Below are positions 36,502 through 48,215 of a stretch of DNA of 64,000 nt, piece after piece. The stretch covers positions 1 through 64,000 of the forward strand of contig NZ_JRHC01000001.1 in NCBI RefSeq assembly GCF_000949475.1, read 5' to 3'. The stretch comes from Draconibacterium sediminis (GTDB taxonomy: Bacteria; Bacteroidota; Bacteroidia; Bacteroidales; Prolixibacteraceae). Positions within the stretch are counted from its first letter, which is position 1. Each line of letters starts with the position of its first letter. A model generated the notes under the pieces. That model was not told the origin of the DNA, did no database searches, and worked only from the letters and a program-made list of their open reading frames with translations. The position numbers and the translations under genes were made by a program.

Positions 36502-38001
36502 TTAGCCATACCATTTTCTTGTGCGCCCTTGCAGATTATTCAACGTATCGATGGTGATGTTTACATCGTTTACCACCTGGAAATCGAACATGCCCACACA
36601 AATAAAATCGGCACCATTTTTAAAGGCCCAGTTAAATCCATCTTCGGGCTGAATAGCTCCGGCAGCCAACACTTTAAACCCCATTACCGGAACGGTGGCG
36701 CGGCTAACAAAGTCAACCGTTTTATCAGGGTACAAACAAAACAGGTTATCGTGAAACCGGTTGTGATCGGAATATTTCTTGCCATCCACTTCAAACGGGT
36801 AGCGGTTCTCGCGCGGGTGTGCCGACCAGTAATTGTCGTGATGCATGGTTTTCATGTAATAATCCGGGATAATTCCCTGCTCCTCACAGGCAATCAGTGA
36901 ATCAACCGTATGCGAAGCCAGCCCGGCAGTGTAGCCCTGCTCGCGGATATGATTTAGCATCAGATCGATTTTATCCAGTTTATTGTCGCGCACCAGCCAA
37001 TCGCACCAGTTCCCCTGAACCTGAATAATATCTACACCAAAATCGATGGCTTTATTGATATTTACCACGTAGTCGTTGTTATCGGCATCGGGGTGCACCT
37101 GCGTTATCACCTTAATTTTACTACCGGTCAACTTCTTGTACTTCTGCATGGTGGCATTTGTAGGAAACCCGATATTAATGGTATTAATCCCGGCTTCCTC
37201 GGCCAACATCAGTGTTTCAAAGATCTTCTTTTCGGTATTATAAGCTCGGAAAAGCGAAGGCACATAATGCAAATCACGCGAATGCGCCCAACCGCCAATC
37301 AGGTTTCCTCCGGCTACCAAACGGCTTATTTCGTGCGGCCCGATCTTGCCTTTCGGCAATTCACCTTTTAATTCTTTTATATCAGCACCGCCAACTTTTA
37401 TTGTAGCACCAGAAAGTGTGTCGACACCAAATTTTTGTGTTTCGTTAAAAGCTCCCAATCCTAAAACACCCAGAGCAGGAATCGTTGCCAGGTTTTTTAA
37501 AGCTTCTCTTCGCGATTTTACTCCGGTCGGTTCTTCACCCGCTTCTTTTTTCTTCGGGAAAATCAGCAATGCATACAAGCCCCAGCCTTTTTCTTTTAAA
37601 ACCAACAAAACAAGCAAAGCCAGTGCTTCAATCACATTCTTGTTTACGATGTACAGACTTCCTTCGGTATTGGCCAGCAACGAACCACCAAATGGCGGAT
37701 GTGCAAAGTAGTACAGCAACAGTAAAACAATGCCCGAAGCCGCAGAAACACGAATCGCCAAACCAAGCGTTAGCCCCAGTCCGATAAGAATTAAAGCAGC
37801 AATATTGAGCGGATCTGCCACACTCATAATAGCATCAGAACCTCCCATCCATTGATACAAACCCGACAATGGTCCTGTTGAGCTGGATAAATATCCGGCA
37901 GCACTCCAGTTGCCGTCTGCCAGTTTTGCTACTCCTTCGTACACAAAGTGCCAGCCAATGGCAATTCTAAAAATTGTAATGATGAGTTTTTTCCAGTTCA
38001 T
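36502..38001 (-). CDS. DoxX-like membrane domain fused to a TIM-barrel domain
   Basis: A 499-residue protein. Residues about 1-145 hold four hydrophobic segments with the DoxX-family look (IFRIAIGWHFVYEGVAKL at the start, PLNIAALILIGLGLTLGLAIR). Around 163-185 is SRREALKNLATIPALGVLGL, which resembles a Tat signal (SRREALKNL) in the middle of the chain. Residues about 190-499 form a barrel-like domain (RLVAGGNLIGGWAHSRDLHY, INTINIGFPTNATMQKY, VIDFVSRA-type segments and GADFICVGMFDFQV) reminiscent of aldo-keto/TIM-barrel oxidoreductases. The enzyme activity is not identifiable. It starts 15 bases after the GH78 rhamnosidase and is co-transcribed. Confidence 0.8.
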   Translation of the reverse strand: MNWKKLIITIFRIAIGWHFVYEGVAKLADGNWSAAGYLSSSTGPLSGLYQWMGGSDAIMSVADPLNIAALILIGLGLTLGLAIRVSAASGIVLLLLYYFAHPPFGGSLLANTEGSLYIVNKNVIEALALLVLLVLKEKGWGLYALLIFPKKKEAGEEPTGVKSRREALKNLATIPALGVLGLGAFNETQKFGVDTLSGATIKVGGADIKELKGELPKGKIGPHEISRLVAGGNLIGGWAHSRDLHYVPSLFRAYNTEKKIFETLMLAEEAGINTINIGFPTNATMQKYKKLTGSKIKVITQVHPDADNNDYVVNINKAIDFGVDIIQVQGNWCDWLVRDNKLDKIDLMLNHIREQGYTAGLASHTVDSLIACEEQGIIPDYYMKTMHHDNYWSAHPRENRYPFEVDGKKYSDHNRFHDNLFCLYPDKTVDFVSRATVPVMGFKVLAAGAIQPEDGFNWAFKNGADFICVGMFDFQVVNDVNITIDTLNNLQGRTRKWYG

Positions 38002-38015
38002 AAGGCGATTTTGTT

Positions 38016-40748
38016 TTACAAATTGCTAAAATTATAAGTACCCGATCCAACTTCCAGCACCAGTTCGTTTTGGGCTTGCGATATAACCTTCACATCAGCA
38101 TTAGTGCCTAGCGTTTCTCCGTCGGCAACAAAATCCGCCGCCGGCAAAATCACTGTCGCGATGCATCCAACCGGAACCGTAATATCAACATTCAATTTCC
38201 CCTCCTTCTGCTCCCATTTTATTCCGGCTTTTCCGTAAGGTGTTTTGTTGTAATATTTGGCAAATTCCATTTCATCAACCGGCTGCGGATGAAAAATAAT
38301 ATGTCGATAACCAGGATCTTTTTCATCGGCCTGCATACCTGCCAACTGACGATACAACCAAACCAAACCACCGCCAAACATCGGGTGATTGTGCGAACCA
38401 CCGGTATCCCAATGCTCCCAACTGGTAGTAGCTCCAAGTGTTAACCAACGTCCATAACCAGGCTCCTCTTTTTTATTCATGGCTTCGTAAGCCAGGTCGT
38501 GCATTCCGTTTTCCGTTAGCACTTCAAAGAAAAACTGAGTACCAAATATTCCGGTATCCAAATGTCCTTTGTTCTTTTTTATGTTTTCCTTCAGCGCCTT
38601 TATTACACGTTGATATTCAGCTTCCGGAACACCCATTTTCAACGCAAAAATATTGGCTCCCGAGTTTCCGTATGTTCCTTTCTCCACATCGTAAAACCGC
38701 TGGTGGAATGCTTTTTTTGTATCATCTGCCAGCTTTGTATACTTTTTTGCTTCCTTTTTATTTCCCAACACCTCAGCAGTTTTTGCTGTAATATCGGCAC
38801 AGCGCCAAAAATAGAAAGTATGTACCAGGCTATCAGCAGGGAGGTCGCCCGGAGTAACCCATTCACCCAGATTAAACCACTTCAAAACATTGCCGTCAAG
38901 ACCAAGTCGTTGCGAGTTCATTATTCCTTCATCATCCACCCAGGTTTGCATGTAGCGCACATATTCTTTCATCGGTTCGTAAGCTTCTTCCAGCATATCC
39001 ACCGCGCCGTAATGCACATAAAACTCCCAGGGCATAATATTTACTGCGGCTCCCCATGCAACTCCGCCACCACAACCGGGTTGCCACGGTGCGCCATTTG
39101 GTACATAACCGGTTTCGACATTTTGAGCGCCGATAATATCTTGGATCCATTTGTAGTAAAAGTTTTGTGCATCGAAATTATGCATCACAGTAACACACGC
39201 CACCTGGCCATCGCCTGTGTATGGCGAGCGTTCGCGGTGCGGGCAGTCGCTGGCGATTCCTCCGTGCATGTTATCGGTCTGGCTGCGTTTCCAAATCTTA
39301 TTCACCTCGTTAAAAAGCGGATTTGATGTTTCGAAATGGGCCGATTCTTCGATGTAGGTATTTATCGCCTCAGCACATATATTTTCGGGTTCCAGCACGC
39401 CCGGCCAGTTTACAATTTCCACTTCGCGGAAAACAAACCAGTTAAAACGGGCTGCATAATTTTCTTTGCCAACGCCTTTAAAAATGTACGAATTATCGCC
39501 CGAGAAGGTATTCGACAGGTATTTGATCTCAACTTTATGCCCTTCAGGGCCTTCCACATTTTTCAGCCGCACCCAGCCCGAAATTTCAACACCAAAATCA
39601 ACTTTGTAATTTCCGTTGTACATTTTCTCTATCCTCACCGGGTGAAGCGTTTCATAAACCTTATCCGGGTGTGCAGTATGTGCCGTCAACTTGCTTTCGG
39701 GAGCTTTTCTTAAAACAGCACTTTCCCATGTCGAGTCGTTAAAACCCGGCGAGCACCAACCGTTTTGTTCCAAACGCGCATCGTAATGTTCGCCGTAATA
39801 AACCATATCCATTAAAATGGGGCTTTTTGCTACCTTCCAGCTCTCATCGCTTATAATAACCTCCTCGGTACCGTCGGTGTAAGTCACATGAACCTGCAAC
39901 AATAAACGCGGCGAACCATACCCCAATGCCCAATGTTTGGCCGGATTATAAAACCCGTTTCCAAGAATCGCCCCAAAAGCGTTTGCTCCGGAAACCAGTT
40001 GATCCGAAATATCATAAGCCAGATACATCACTTTGTATTCCCGGAAATTATCGTCCAGTGGAATGTATTGTTGCGTGAGTGCCGGGCGCTTCCCATAATT
40101 GGTTTGATTGGGAACCAACACATCGTTGCCAACTTTTTTGCCGTTCAGATAAAGTTCGAAATAACCCAGTCCGGTAACGTAAGCCACAGCTTTCTTCACC
40201 TGTTTTGTGGCCTTAAATTCTTTGCGAAAAAGTGGCGCCGGCGGAGGTAACTGTTCCGGCAAATCTACAGCCGGTGAGTTCGGTTTTGGCAGAGCTTCTT
40301 CGCCTTGCCAGGGTACGCCTATCCATTTTGCCTGCCAGTCATTTTCTTCCAACAAACCCATGTGCCAGCTTGCAGGCTCGCTCCATTCCGAAACCTCATC
40401 GTTTTTATCCCACACGCGCACCTGCCACCAGCAATCCTGGCGGGAAACCAGTTTTTTCCCATCGTATTTAATGCGGTTAGATGCTACACTTTTCACTTTG
40501 CCGCTATCCCATAAGTCAGCATTCTCAAGCTTTTCCGTTGACGTAGCCACCCGAATTTGAAAGGCTGTTTGAAGCTGTCGTCTTTCCCCTTCATCGGCTA
40601 CATTTATCCATGCCAAACGCGGCTGAGGCACATCTACAACCACAGGGTTATTAAGGTATTCGCAAGTAAGTTGTGTTGGATAAATCTTTGCTTCAGATAC
40701 AAAAGTGAAACAAAAAAGAAGATTCAGAAACAGGAATAGTTTTTTCAC
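38016..40748 (-). CDS. Alpha-L-rhamnosidase, glycoside hydrolase family 78
   Basis: About 910 residues. I choose the GTG at 40748, which gives the signal peptide VKKLFLFLNLLFCFTFVSEA; a TTG 36 bases upstream only adds a hydrophilic tail that overlaps promoter-like sequence. GH78 features: N-terminal beta-domain LTCEYLNNPVVVDVPQPRLAW, the jelly-roll RKEFKATKQVKKAVAYVTGLGYFELYLNGKKV, and the (alpha/alpha)6 catalytic domain with DCPHRERSPYTGDGQVA, the conserved acidic active-site block. It removes terminal L-rhamnose from plant or algal glycans or glycosides in the periplasm. It is first in a two-gene operon with the DoxX fusion. Confidence 0.93.
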   Translation of the reverse strand: MKKLFLFLNLLFCFTFVSEAKIYPTQLTCEYLNNPVVVDVPQPRLAWINVADEGERRQLQTAFQIRVATSTEKLENADLWDSGKVKSVASNRIKYDGKKLVSRQDCWWQVRVWDKNDEVSEWSEPASWHMGLLEENDWQAKWIGVPWQGEEALPKPNSPAVDLPEQLPPPAPLFRKEFKATKQVKKAVAYVTGLGYFELYLNGKKVGNDVLVPNQTNYGKRPALTQQYIPLDDNFREYKVMYLAYDISDQLVSGANAFGAILGNGFYNPAKHWALGYGSPRLLLQVHVTYTDGTEEVIISDESWKVAKSPILMDMVYYGEHYDARLEQNGWCSPGFNDSTWESAVLRKAPESKLTAHTAHPDKVYETLHPVRIEKMYNGNYKVDFGVEISGWVRLKNVEGPEGHKVEIKYLSNTFSGDNSYIFKGVGKENYAARFNWFVFREVEIVNWPGVLEPENICAEAINTYIEESAHFETSNPLFNEVNKIWKRSQTDNMHGGIASDCPHRERSPYTGDGQVACVTVMHNFDAQNFYYKWIQDIIGAQNVETGYVPNGAPWQPGCGGGVAWGAAVNIMPWEFYVHYGAVDMLEEAYEPMKEYVRYMQTWVDDEGIMNSQRLGLDGNVLKWFNLGEWVTPGDLPADSLVHTFYFWRCADITAKTAEVLGNKKEAKKYTKLADDTKKAFHQRFYDVEKGTYGNSGANIFALKMGVPEAEYQRVIKALKENIKKNKGHLDTGIFGTQFFFEVLTENGMHDLAYEAMNKKEEPGYGRWLTLGATTSWEHWDTGGSHNHPMFGGGLVWLYRQLAGMQADEKDPGYRHIIFHPQPVDEMEFAKYYNKTPYGKAGIKWEQKEGKLNVDITVPVGCIATVILPAADFVADGETLGTNADVKVISQAQNELVLEVGSGTYNFSNL

Positions 40749-40824
40749 AGTATTAGGTTTTGTTGAATTGCCTAAAGTTACCAATAAGTTTATTATTCAG
40801 ACTTTAAGAATTAACATTTTTCGC

Positions 40825-40853
40825 TTGTTTTATGTCTGCATTTTCTACATTTG
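40825..40853 (+). promoter_or_regulatory. Promoter of the cysteate synthase-like gene
   Basis: TTG (40825-40827), an 18-base spacer, and TACATTTG (40846-40853) match the Bacteroidota -33/-7 pattern, ending 27 bases before the ATG at 40881. Confidence 0.65.
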
Positions 40854-40880
40854 TCCTTCTTAAAATAAAACAGACGTAGA

Positions 40881-42176
40881 ATGAGCAAAGATTTTTCGCC
40901 CACAAAATACATCCTGAAATCGTTTAAAACAGGCAAGGAGTTTAAAGATGAAGGCTGGATGCTGGATGCTCCGGGTGAGGCCGAACCAACATTAATTCGT
41001 GCTATTTACGATAAAAAACAGATTGACGTAAAAGACGATTCGTGGGGCTTGTACAAATTTGCCGATTGGTTGCCAATTGGCAGAATGCTGGAAGGTTCGT
41101 CGGCACCGGTGACCTATAAAAGCGAGGGTTTGGCAAAAGAACTGGGTCTTGAAAATCTTTGGATCACCTTTAGCGGCTACTGGCCCGAAAAAGGCACAAA
41201 CATGAAAACGGCTTCGTTTAAAGAAACCGAAGCTTACTCGGTTTGCGGCCGAATGACCGAAGATATGAAACAAACCCTGGTGGTGGCTTCGGCCGGAAAT
41301 ACTTCACGTGCTTTTGCAAGAGTTTGTTCTGAAAACAATATTCCACTTCTAATCTGTGTTCCAGAAGATAATATCGGTGCACTTTGGTTTGACGCTCCGA
41401 TTAACGATTGCGTAAAACTGATTTGCAGCAAATCTGGCAGTGATTATTTCGATGCCATCCACCTGTCGAATATCGTGGCAGGAATGGAAGGTTTTGTGGC
41501 TGAAGGTGGTGCAAAAAACGTTGCCCGCCGCGACGGAATGGCAACTACAATGCTTTCGGCAACTACAACCATTGGCGAAATTCCTGATTACTATTTTCAG
41601 GCCATTGGTAGCGGAACCGGAGCCATTGCAGCCTGGGAAGCTAACCTGCGTTTGATAGAAGACGGACGATTCGGCAACAAAAAAATGAAACTGATGGTTT
41701 CGCAGAATACGCCGTTTACACCTATTCACGATGCCTGGAAAGCGGACTCACGTGCCATGCTATCGTTGGATGATAACCTGGCCCGCGAGCAGGTGGAAGC
41801 AATTGTTGCTAAAGTTTTATCGAATCGTAAACCTCCATACCCAATTGCCGGAGGATTATTTGACGCGATGAAAGATGCTGGCGGCGAAGTATTGCTGGCA
41901 TCGAACGAACAAGCTGCCCATGCGGGCGAATTATTCCTGAAAACCGAAGGCAATGATATTCATCCGGCATCGGCTATTGCAACTGCTACTTTAATTGAAG
42001 CAGTTAAAGACGGTACGGTAAAAAAGGACGACCTGATAATGCTGAATATTACAGGTGGCGGCGAAGAAAAATTCAAAGCCGAAAATGAGCTGTTCTATTT
42101 AAAACCTGAAATCGTTTTCGACATCAATCCGAACGAAGAAGAGGTGAAACAAAAAGTGGAAAAGCTGTTTTTGTAA
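40881..42176 (+). CDS. Cysteate synthase-like PLP enzyme (threonine synthase relative)
   Basis: A 431-residue fold-type II PLP enzyme. The Schiff-base lysine lies in GTNMKTASFKETEAY, the phosphate-binding glycine loop in AIGSGTGAIAAWE, and LVVASAGNTSRAFARVC is the substrate-binding Asn/Ser segment. The N-terminal DAPGEAEPTLIRAIYDKKQIDV and FADWLPIGRML match the cysteate synthase branch known from Methanosarcina and from some Bacteroidota, which makes L-cysteate from O-phosphoserine and sulfite. In Bacteroidota cysteate can feed sulfonolipid (capnine) synthesis; no such partner gene is nearby. The assignment over threonine synthase rests on recalled family resemblance. It has its own promoter and terminator. 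Confidence 0.8.
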   Translation: MSKDFSPTKYILKSFKTGKEFKDEGWMLDAPGEAEPTLIRAIYDKKQIDVKDDSWGLYKFADWLPIGRMLEGSSAPVTYKSEGLAKELGLENLWITFSGYWPEKGTNMKTASFKETEAYSVCGRMTEDMKQTLVVASAGNTSRAFARVCSENNIPLLICVPEDNIGALWFDAPINDCVKLICSKSGSDYFDAIHLSNIVAGMEGFVAEGGAKNVARRDGMATTMLSATTTIGEIPDYYFQAIGSGTGAIAAWEANLRLIEDGRFGNKKMKLMVSQNTPFTPIHDAWKADSRAMLSLDDNLAREQVEAIVAKVLSNRKPPYPIAGGLFDAMKDAGGEVLLASNEQAAHAGELFLKTEGNDIHPASAIATATLIEAVKDGTVKKDDLIMLNITGGGEEKFKAENELFYLKPEIVFDINPNEEEVKQKVEKLFL

Positions 42177-42210
42177 CTGAGCACAAAATATCGATCGACT
42201 ATATAAAAAC

Positions 42211-42241
42211 AAACCCGTATATGATCAGTATACGGGTTTTT
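42211..42241 (+). terminator. Terminator after the cysteate synthase-like gene
   Basis: CCCGTATA (42214-42221) pairs with TATACGGG (42229-42236) around a 7-base loop, flanked by an A-run before and a T-run after, so it works on either strand. Confidence 0.9.
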
Positions 42242-42552
42242 CTATTCTTGTATGGAAATGGGCTATATCAAAAATATACCCCAAGAAATAGACTTTTACT
42301 ACCAAGCAGATTCTGAAAATTGTTGCAGAGATCGCTTTAACCGGAAAAATAACAAACTAAAAAATATTCTTTTTGTTTTCGGCCGGATACAAGTCAGATT
42401 TAATATTTGCCCATCAGTTTTAACAAACAACTGGATTTGAATGAATTCAAGAAGTAGCGAAGAGGTTTGACAACCAATAATCCAAACAGAAAAATCCTTC
42501 AAAATAATCCCTTACAACATCACTGCACACTTCAAATAATGATTTATTCTGA

Positions 42553-42595
42553 TTTTTGATCGTTTTGTTATAGGTTTTTGATTGTTTTGTTATAG
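42553..42595 (+). repeat. Two tandem 21-bp repeats (22-bp period) upstream of the beta-galactosidase promoter
   Basis: TTTTTGATCGTTTTGTTATAG (42553-42573) and TTTTTGATTGTTTTGTTATAG (42575-42595) differ by one base and repeat with a 22-bp period, two helical turns. They end 20 bases before the TAnnTTTG at 42616, where an activator would sit. A paired binding site for a regulator of the glycosidase is likely. The rest of the 42177-42660 gap is AT-rich, with the terminator at 42211 and no credible gene. Confidence 0.7.
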
Positions 42596-42615
42596 TAAGA
42601 AGTAGGTGCAAATTT

Positions 42616-42623
42616 TATATTTG
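42616..42623 (+). promoter_or_regulatory. Beta-galactosidase promoter -7 element
   Basis: TATATTTG is an exact TAnnTTTG, 37 bases before the ATG at 42661. No good -33 TTG lies at the usual distance; the nearest is inside the second 21-bp repeat, 26 bases away, suggesting a weak, activator-dependent promoter. Confidence 0.55.
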
Positions 42624-42639
42624 TCGTCACTTTAAATAG

Positions 42640-45858
<3,219 letters not shown>

Positions 45859-45880
45859 AAAAGCAGAGTTTCACTAAGAT

Positions 45881-45920
45881 AAAAGGCGCAGCGACAAAAT
45901 GGTCGTTGCGCCTTTATTTT
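45881..45920 (+). terminator. Terminator after the beta-galactosidase
   Basis: A 14-bp stem (45881-45894 with 45902-45915, one mismatch-type G-T pair) with a 7-base loop is followed by TATTTTTA. It lies inside a possible upstream extension of the lycopene cyclase reading frame, arguing for the ATG at 45959. Confidence 0.9.
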
Positions 45921-45934
45921 TACGACAAATCCAA

Positions 45935-45942
45935 TACCTTTG
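45935..45942 (+). promoter_or_regulatory. Promoter -7 element of the lycopene cyclase-domain gene / waaA
   Basis: TACCTTTG, an exact TAnnTTTG, sits 16 bases before the ATG at 45959 and directly after the preceding terminator. No -33 element is obvious. Confidence 0.5.
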
Positions 45943-45958
45943 CTCAAAATTCAGAAAA

Positions 45959-46648
45959 ATGGAAATTCAAAACCTGTCGTACCTGTTGCTATTGCTGATC
46001 TACCTGGTAATTCCGGTGGTACTCAGCTTCCAGAAAAAGGTGCGGTTTGTTTTCAGGCTAAAGTATATTTTGCCTGCCGTAATTTTTGCCGGAGCCATTT
46101 TTGTTATGTGGGATCTCCGGTTTATACAAATGAGCATCTGGACGTTTAATCCCGATTACTTTACCGGAATTGAGCTGCTTCGGTTACCAATTGAGGAGTG
46201 GCTCGCATTTTTAATCATCCCGCTGTCATCCATTTATATTTACGAGTGGCTGAAAATTCGTTTCGAGGATTTTGACAAGCCCAATGTTTTTATGATAATC
46301 AGCCTTGTGCTTTTGCTTGTTACAGGAGTTTTAGCCTATGTTTTCCGTACCCGGATGTTTAGCTTCTTTACTTTCTTCCTGTCGGCAATATACCTGGGGT
46401 ACACCGTTTTTCGTAACCGTTTCAGAAAATATTACACCAAATTTTACCTGACGGTGGCCATCTCATTTATCCCCTTTTTAATTGTCTCGGCACTATTAAA
46501 TTCGCTTCCAGCAATTGTTTATGATTCGGCCCACACTATGGGATTAGCTATTTTTGGCGTTCCTGTTGAAAAGATCGGTTACCTGTTTTTACTATTACTC
46601 ATCAACGTAACGATCTACGAATATTTAAGCAACCGGAAACACTATTAA
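45959..46648 (+). CDS. Lycopene cyclase-domain integral membrane protein
   Basis: A 229-residue protein with about seven hydrophobic helices. Two internal repeats carry the motif of heterodimeric/archaeal-type lycopene cyclases (CrtYc/d): WTFNPDYFTGIELLRLPIEEWLAF near residues 60-83, where PIEE is the key acidic pair, and a degenerate second copy AIFGVPVEKIGYLF near 200, where the second Glu is replaced by Lys. It would cyclise lycopene ends to a beta-ionone ring. No other carotenoid gene is adjacent. It starts at 45959, not further upstream, because terminator and promoter signals precede it. waaA follows 12 bases on. Confidence 0.82.
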   Translation: MEIQNLSYLLLLLIYLVIPVVLSFQKKVRFVFRLKYILPAVIFAGAIFVMWDLRFIQMSIWTFNPDYFTGIELLRLPIEEWLAFLIIPLSSIYIYEWLKIRFEDFDKPNVFMIISLVLLLVTGVLAYVFRTRMFSFFTFFLSAIYLGYTVFRNRFRKYYTKFYLTVAISFIPFLIVSALLNSLPAIVYDSAHTMGLAIFGVPVEKIGYLFLLLLINVTIYEYLSNRKHY

Positions 46649-46659
46649 TTCAGAAAACG

Positions 46660-47898
46660 ATGAGCTTATTTTACAACCTTGGAATTTTATTTTACGGACT
46701 TTTCATCCGTGTTGCGGCTTTATTTAACGAGAAGGCAAAACTGTTTGTTGCCGGGCGTAAAAACTGGGAAAAGAAGCTCGGTTCGGCGGTCGACAAAAAT
46801 GCCTCTTACATTTGGTTTCATTGCGCATCGCTGGGCGAGTTTGAGCAAGGCCGGCCGGTATTGGAGGAAATAAAAAAGCAATACCCGCAATACAAGATCA
46901 TACTCACTTTCTTTTCGCCTTCGGGTTACGAAATCCGAAAGAATTATGAAGGTGCCGATATCGTTGCCTATTTACCCATGGATACCAAAAAGAATGCGCA
47001 GGAGTTTATCAGCATGGTCCGCCCCGAAAAAGTATTTTTTGTGAAATACGAATTCTGGTACAATTATATTTCCGGACTCAAAAACCAGCAAATTCCGCTT
47101 TATATCATCTCAGCCATTTTCAGAGAAAATCAGCAGTTTTTTAAATCAACACCCTGGGGAAAGTGGTACCGGAAAATGCTACACAGCTTCGAACATATCT
47201 TTATACAGAACGACACTTCGGCACAATTGCTTGATAAGGCCGGCATTAAACATTACACTGTTTCGGGCGATACACGTTTCGATCGGGTGGCCCAAATTGC
47301 CCGCGGTGCAAAAAAGTTCGAAATTGTGGAAAAATTCAAAGGCCAAAATGTAACCCTGATTGCCGGAAGCACCTGGAAGCCCGATGAAGAGCTGCTTGCA
47401 GCGTTTATTAACAACAGCAGCAATGTGAAGTTTATAATCGCTCCACACGAGGTTGCACCGGCAAATATCAACAGAATTCAGGAATTGTTAAAAAAACCGG
47501 CCATTTGCTTCAGCAAAGCCGATATTTCCGATATCGACAGTTACGATGTGTTAATAATTGATTCCATTGGGATTTTATCATCGCTATACCAGTACGGAAA
47601 CATTGCGTACATAGGCGGTGGCTTTGGCGTAGGCATTCACAATATCCTGGAAGCAGCTACTTTTAAATTGCCAATTTTGTTCGGACCGAACTATTTAAAG
47701 TTTAAAGAAGCTGTTGATCTGGTTAACGAAAAAGGGGCCTTCCCTGTCCAAAATTTTACTGAATTGGAAGCCACGCTGAGTAAGCTTTTGAATGACAACA
47801 ACAACCTGAAAACTGCCTCTGAAATCTGCAAAAAATATGTAGAAAAAAATGTGGGCTCAACAACACTTATCATAAATAAAGTTTTTAACAAAAAGTGA
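46660..47898 (+). CDS. waaA: 3-deoxy-D-manno-octulosonic acid (Kdo) transferase
   Basis: A 412-residue GT30 enzyme that adds Kdo to the lipid A precursor at the inner membrane. An N-terminal membrane anchor (residues 1-20) precedes YIWFHCASLGEFEQGRPVLEEI, with the family's catalytic Glu (GEFEQG); YLPMDTKKNAQEFI, FFVKYEFWYNYI, and the C-terminal IAYIGGGFGVGIHNILEAATF for CMP-Kdo binding are all typical. It is in an operon with the lycopene cyclase-domain gene. Together with the GT9 gene it shows a lipopolysaccharide-type outer membrane. Confidence 0.95.
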   Translation: MSLFYNLGILFYGLFIRVAALFNEKAKLFVAGRKNWEKKLGSAVDKNASYIWFHCASLGEFEQGRPVLEEIKKQYPQYKIILTFFSPSGYEIRKNYEGADIVAYLPMDTKKNAQEFISMVRPEKVFFVKYEFWYNYISGLKNQQIPLYIISAIFRENQQFFKSTPWGKWYRKMLHSFEHIFIQNDTSAQLLDKAGIKHYTVSGDTRFDRVAQIARGAKKFEIVEKFKGQNVTLIAGSTWKPDEELLAAFINNSSNVKFIIAPHEVAPANINRIQELLKKPAICFSKADISDIDSYDVLIIDSIGILSSLYQYGNIAYIGGGFGVGIHNILEAATFKLPILFGPNYLKFKEAVDLVNEKGAFPVQNFTELEATLSKLLNDNNNLKTASEICKKYVEKNVGSTTLIINKVFNKK

Positions 47899-48215
47899 AA
47901 AACTGCACGCTTTTTGTTAGCAAAATATTCTTCGAAAAATTGAATTTTTACAAGTAATATTCTGTTAACAAAATTCTTCATCAGCTAATAATAATTTTCA
48001 GTTTTGGTAAACTTTTCTTAACTATCAAATATATAACACACTGTATATCTGAATCATAACAAATTGAAGTTGATAACTTTTAATTAATTAGGGCTCAGAA
48101 AAATTCCAAATATTTGTTTTCTGTTCTATATTGCATTACACAATTAAGATGTGATTGACATCTACGAAATCGGAAAATAAATTCTTATAACTTTTAATAC
48201 ACTTACAGAAAAAAA
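47899..48215. other. AT-rich gap before the ribonucleotide reductase
   Basis: A 317-base stretch with no open frame, terminator hairpin or clear promoter. TATATTGC (near 48128) is an imperfect TAnnTTTG on the plus strand. The cobalamin riboswitch core and paired NrdR boxes, both plausible before a class II reductase, are not visible. Confidence 0.6.

Noticed and set aside
42252..42440. Small open frame between terminator and beta-galactosidase
   Set aside because: It has no promoter, poor codon character and no recognisable protein; the opposite-strand frame is equally long.
47899..48215. Cobalamin riboswitch or NrdR box pair before the class II reductase
   Set aside because: No B12-box core and no pair of NrdR palindromes at the usual spacing; only one weak half-site-like stretch (ACACTGTATAT near 48039).
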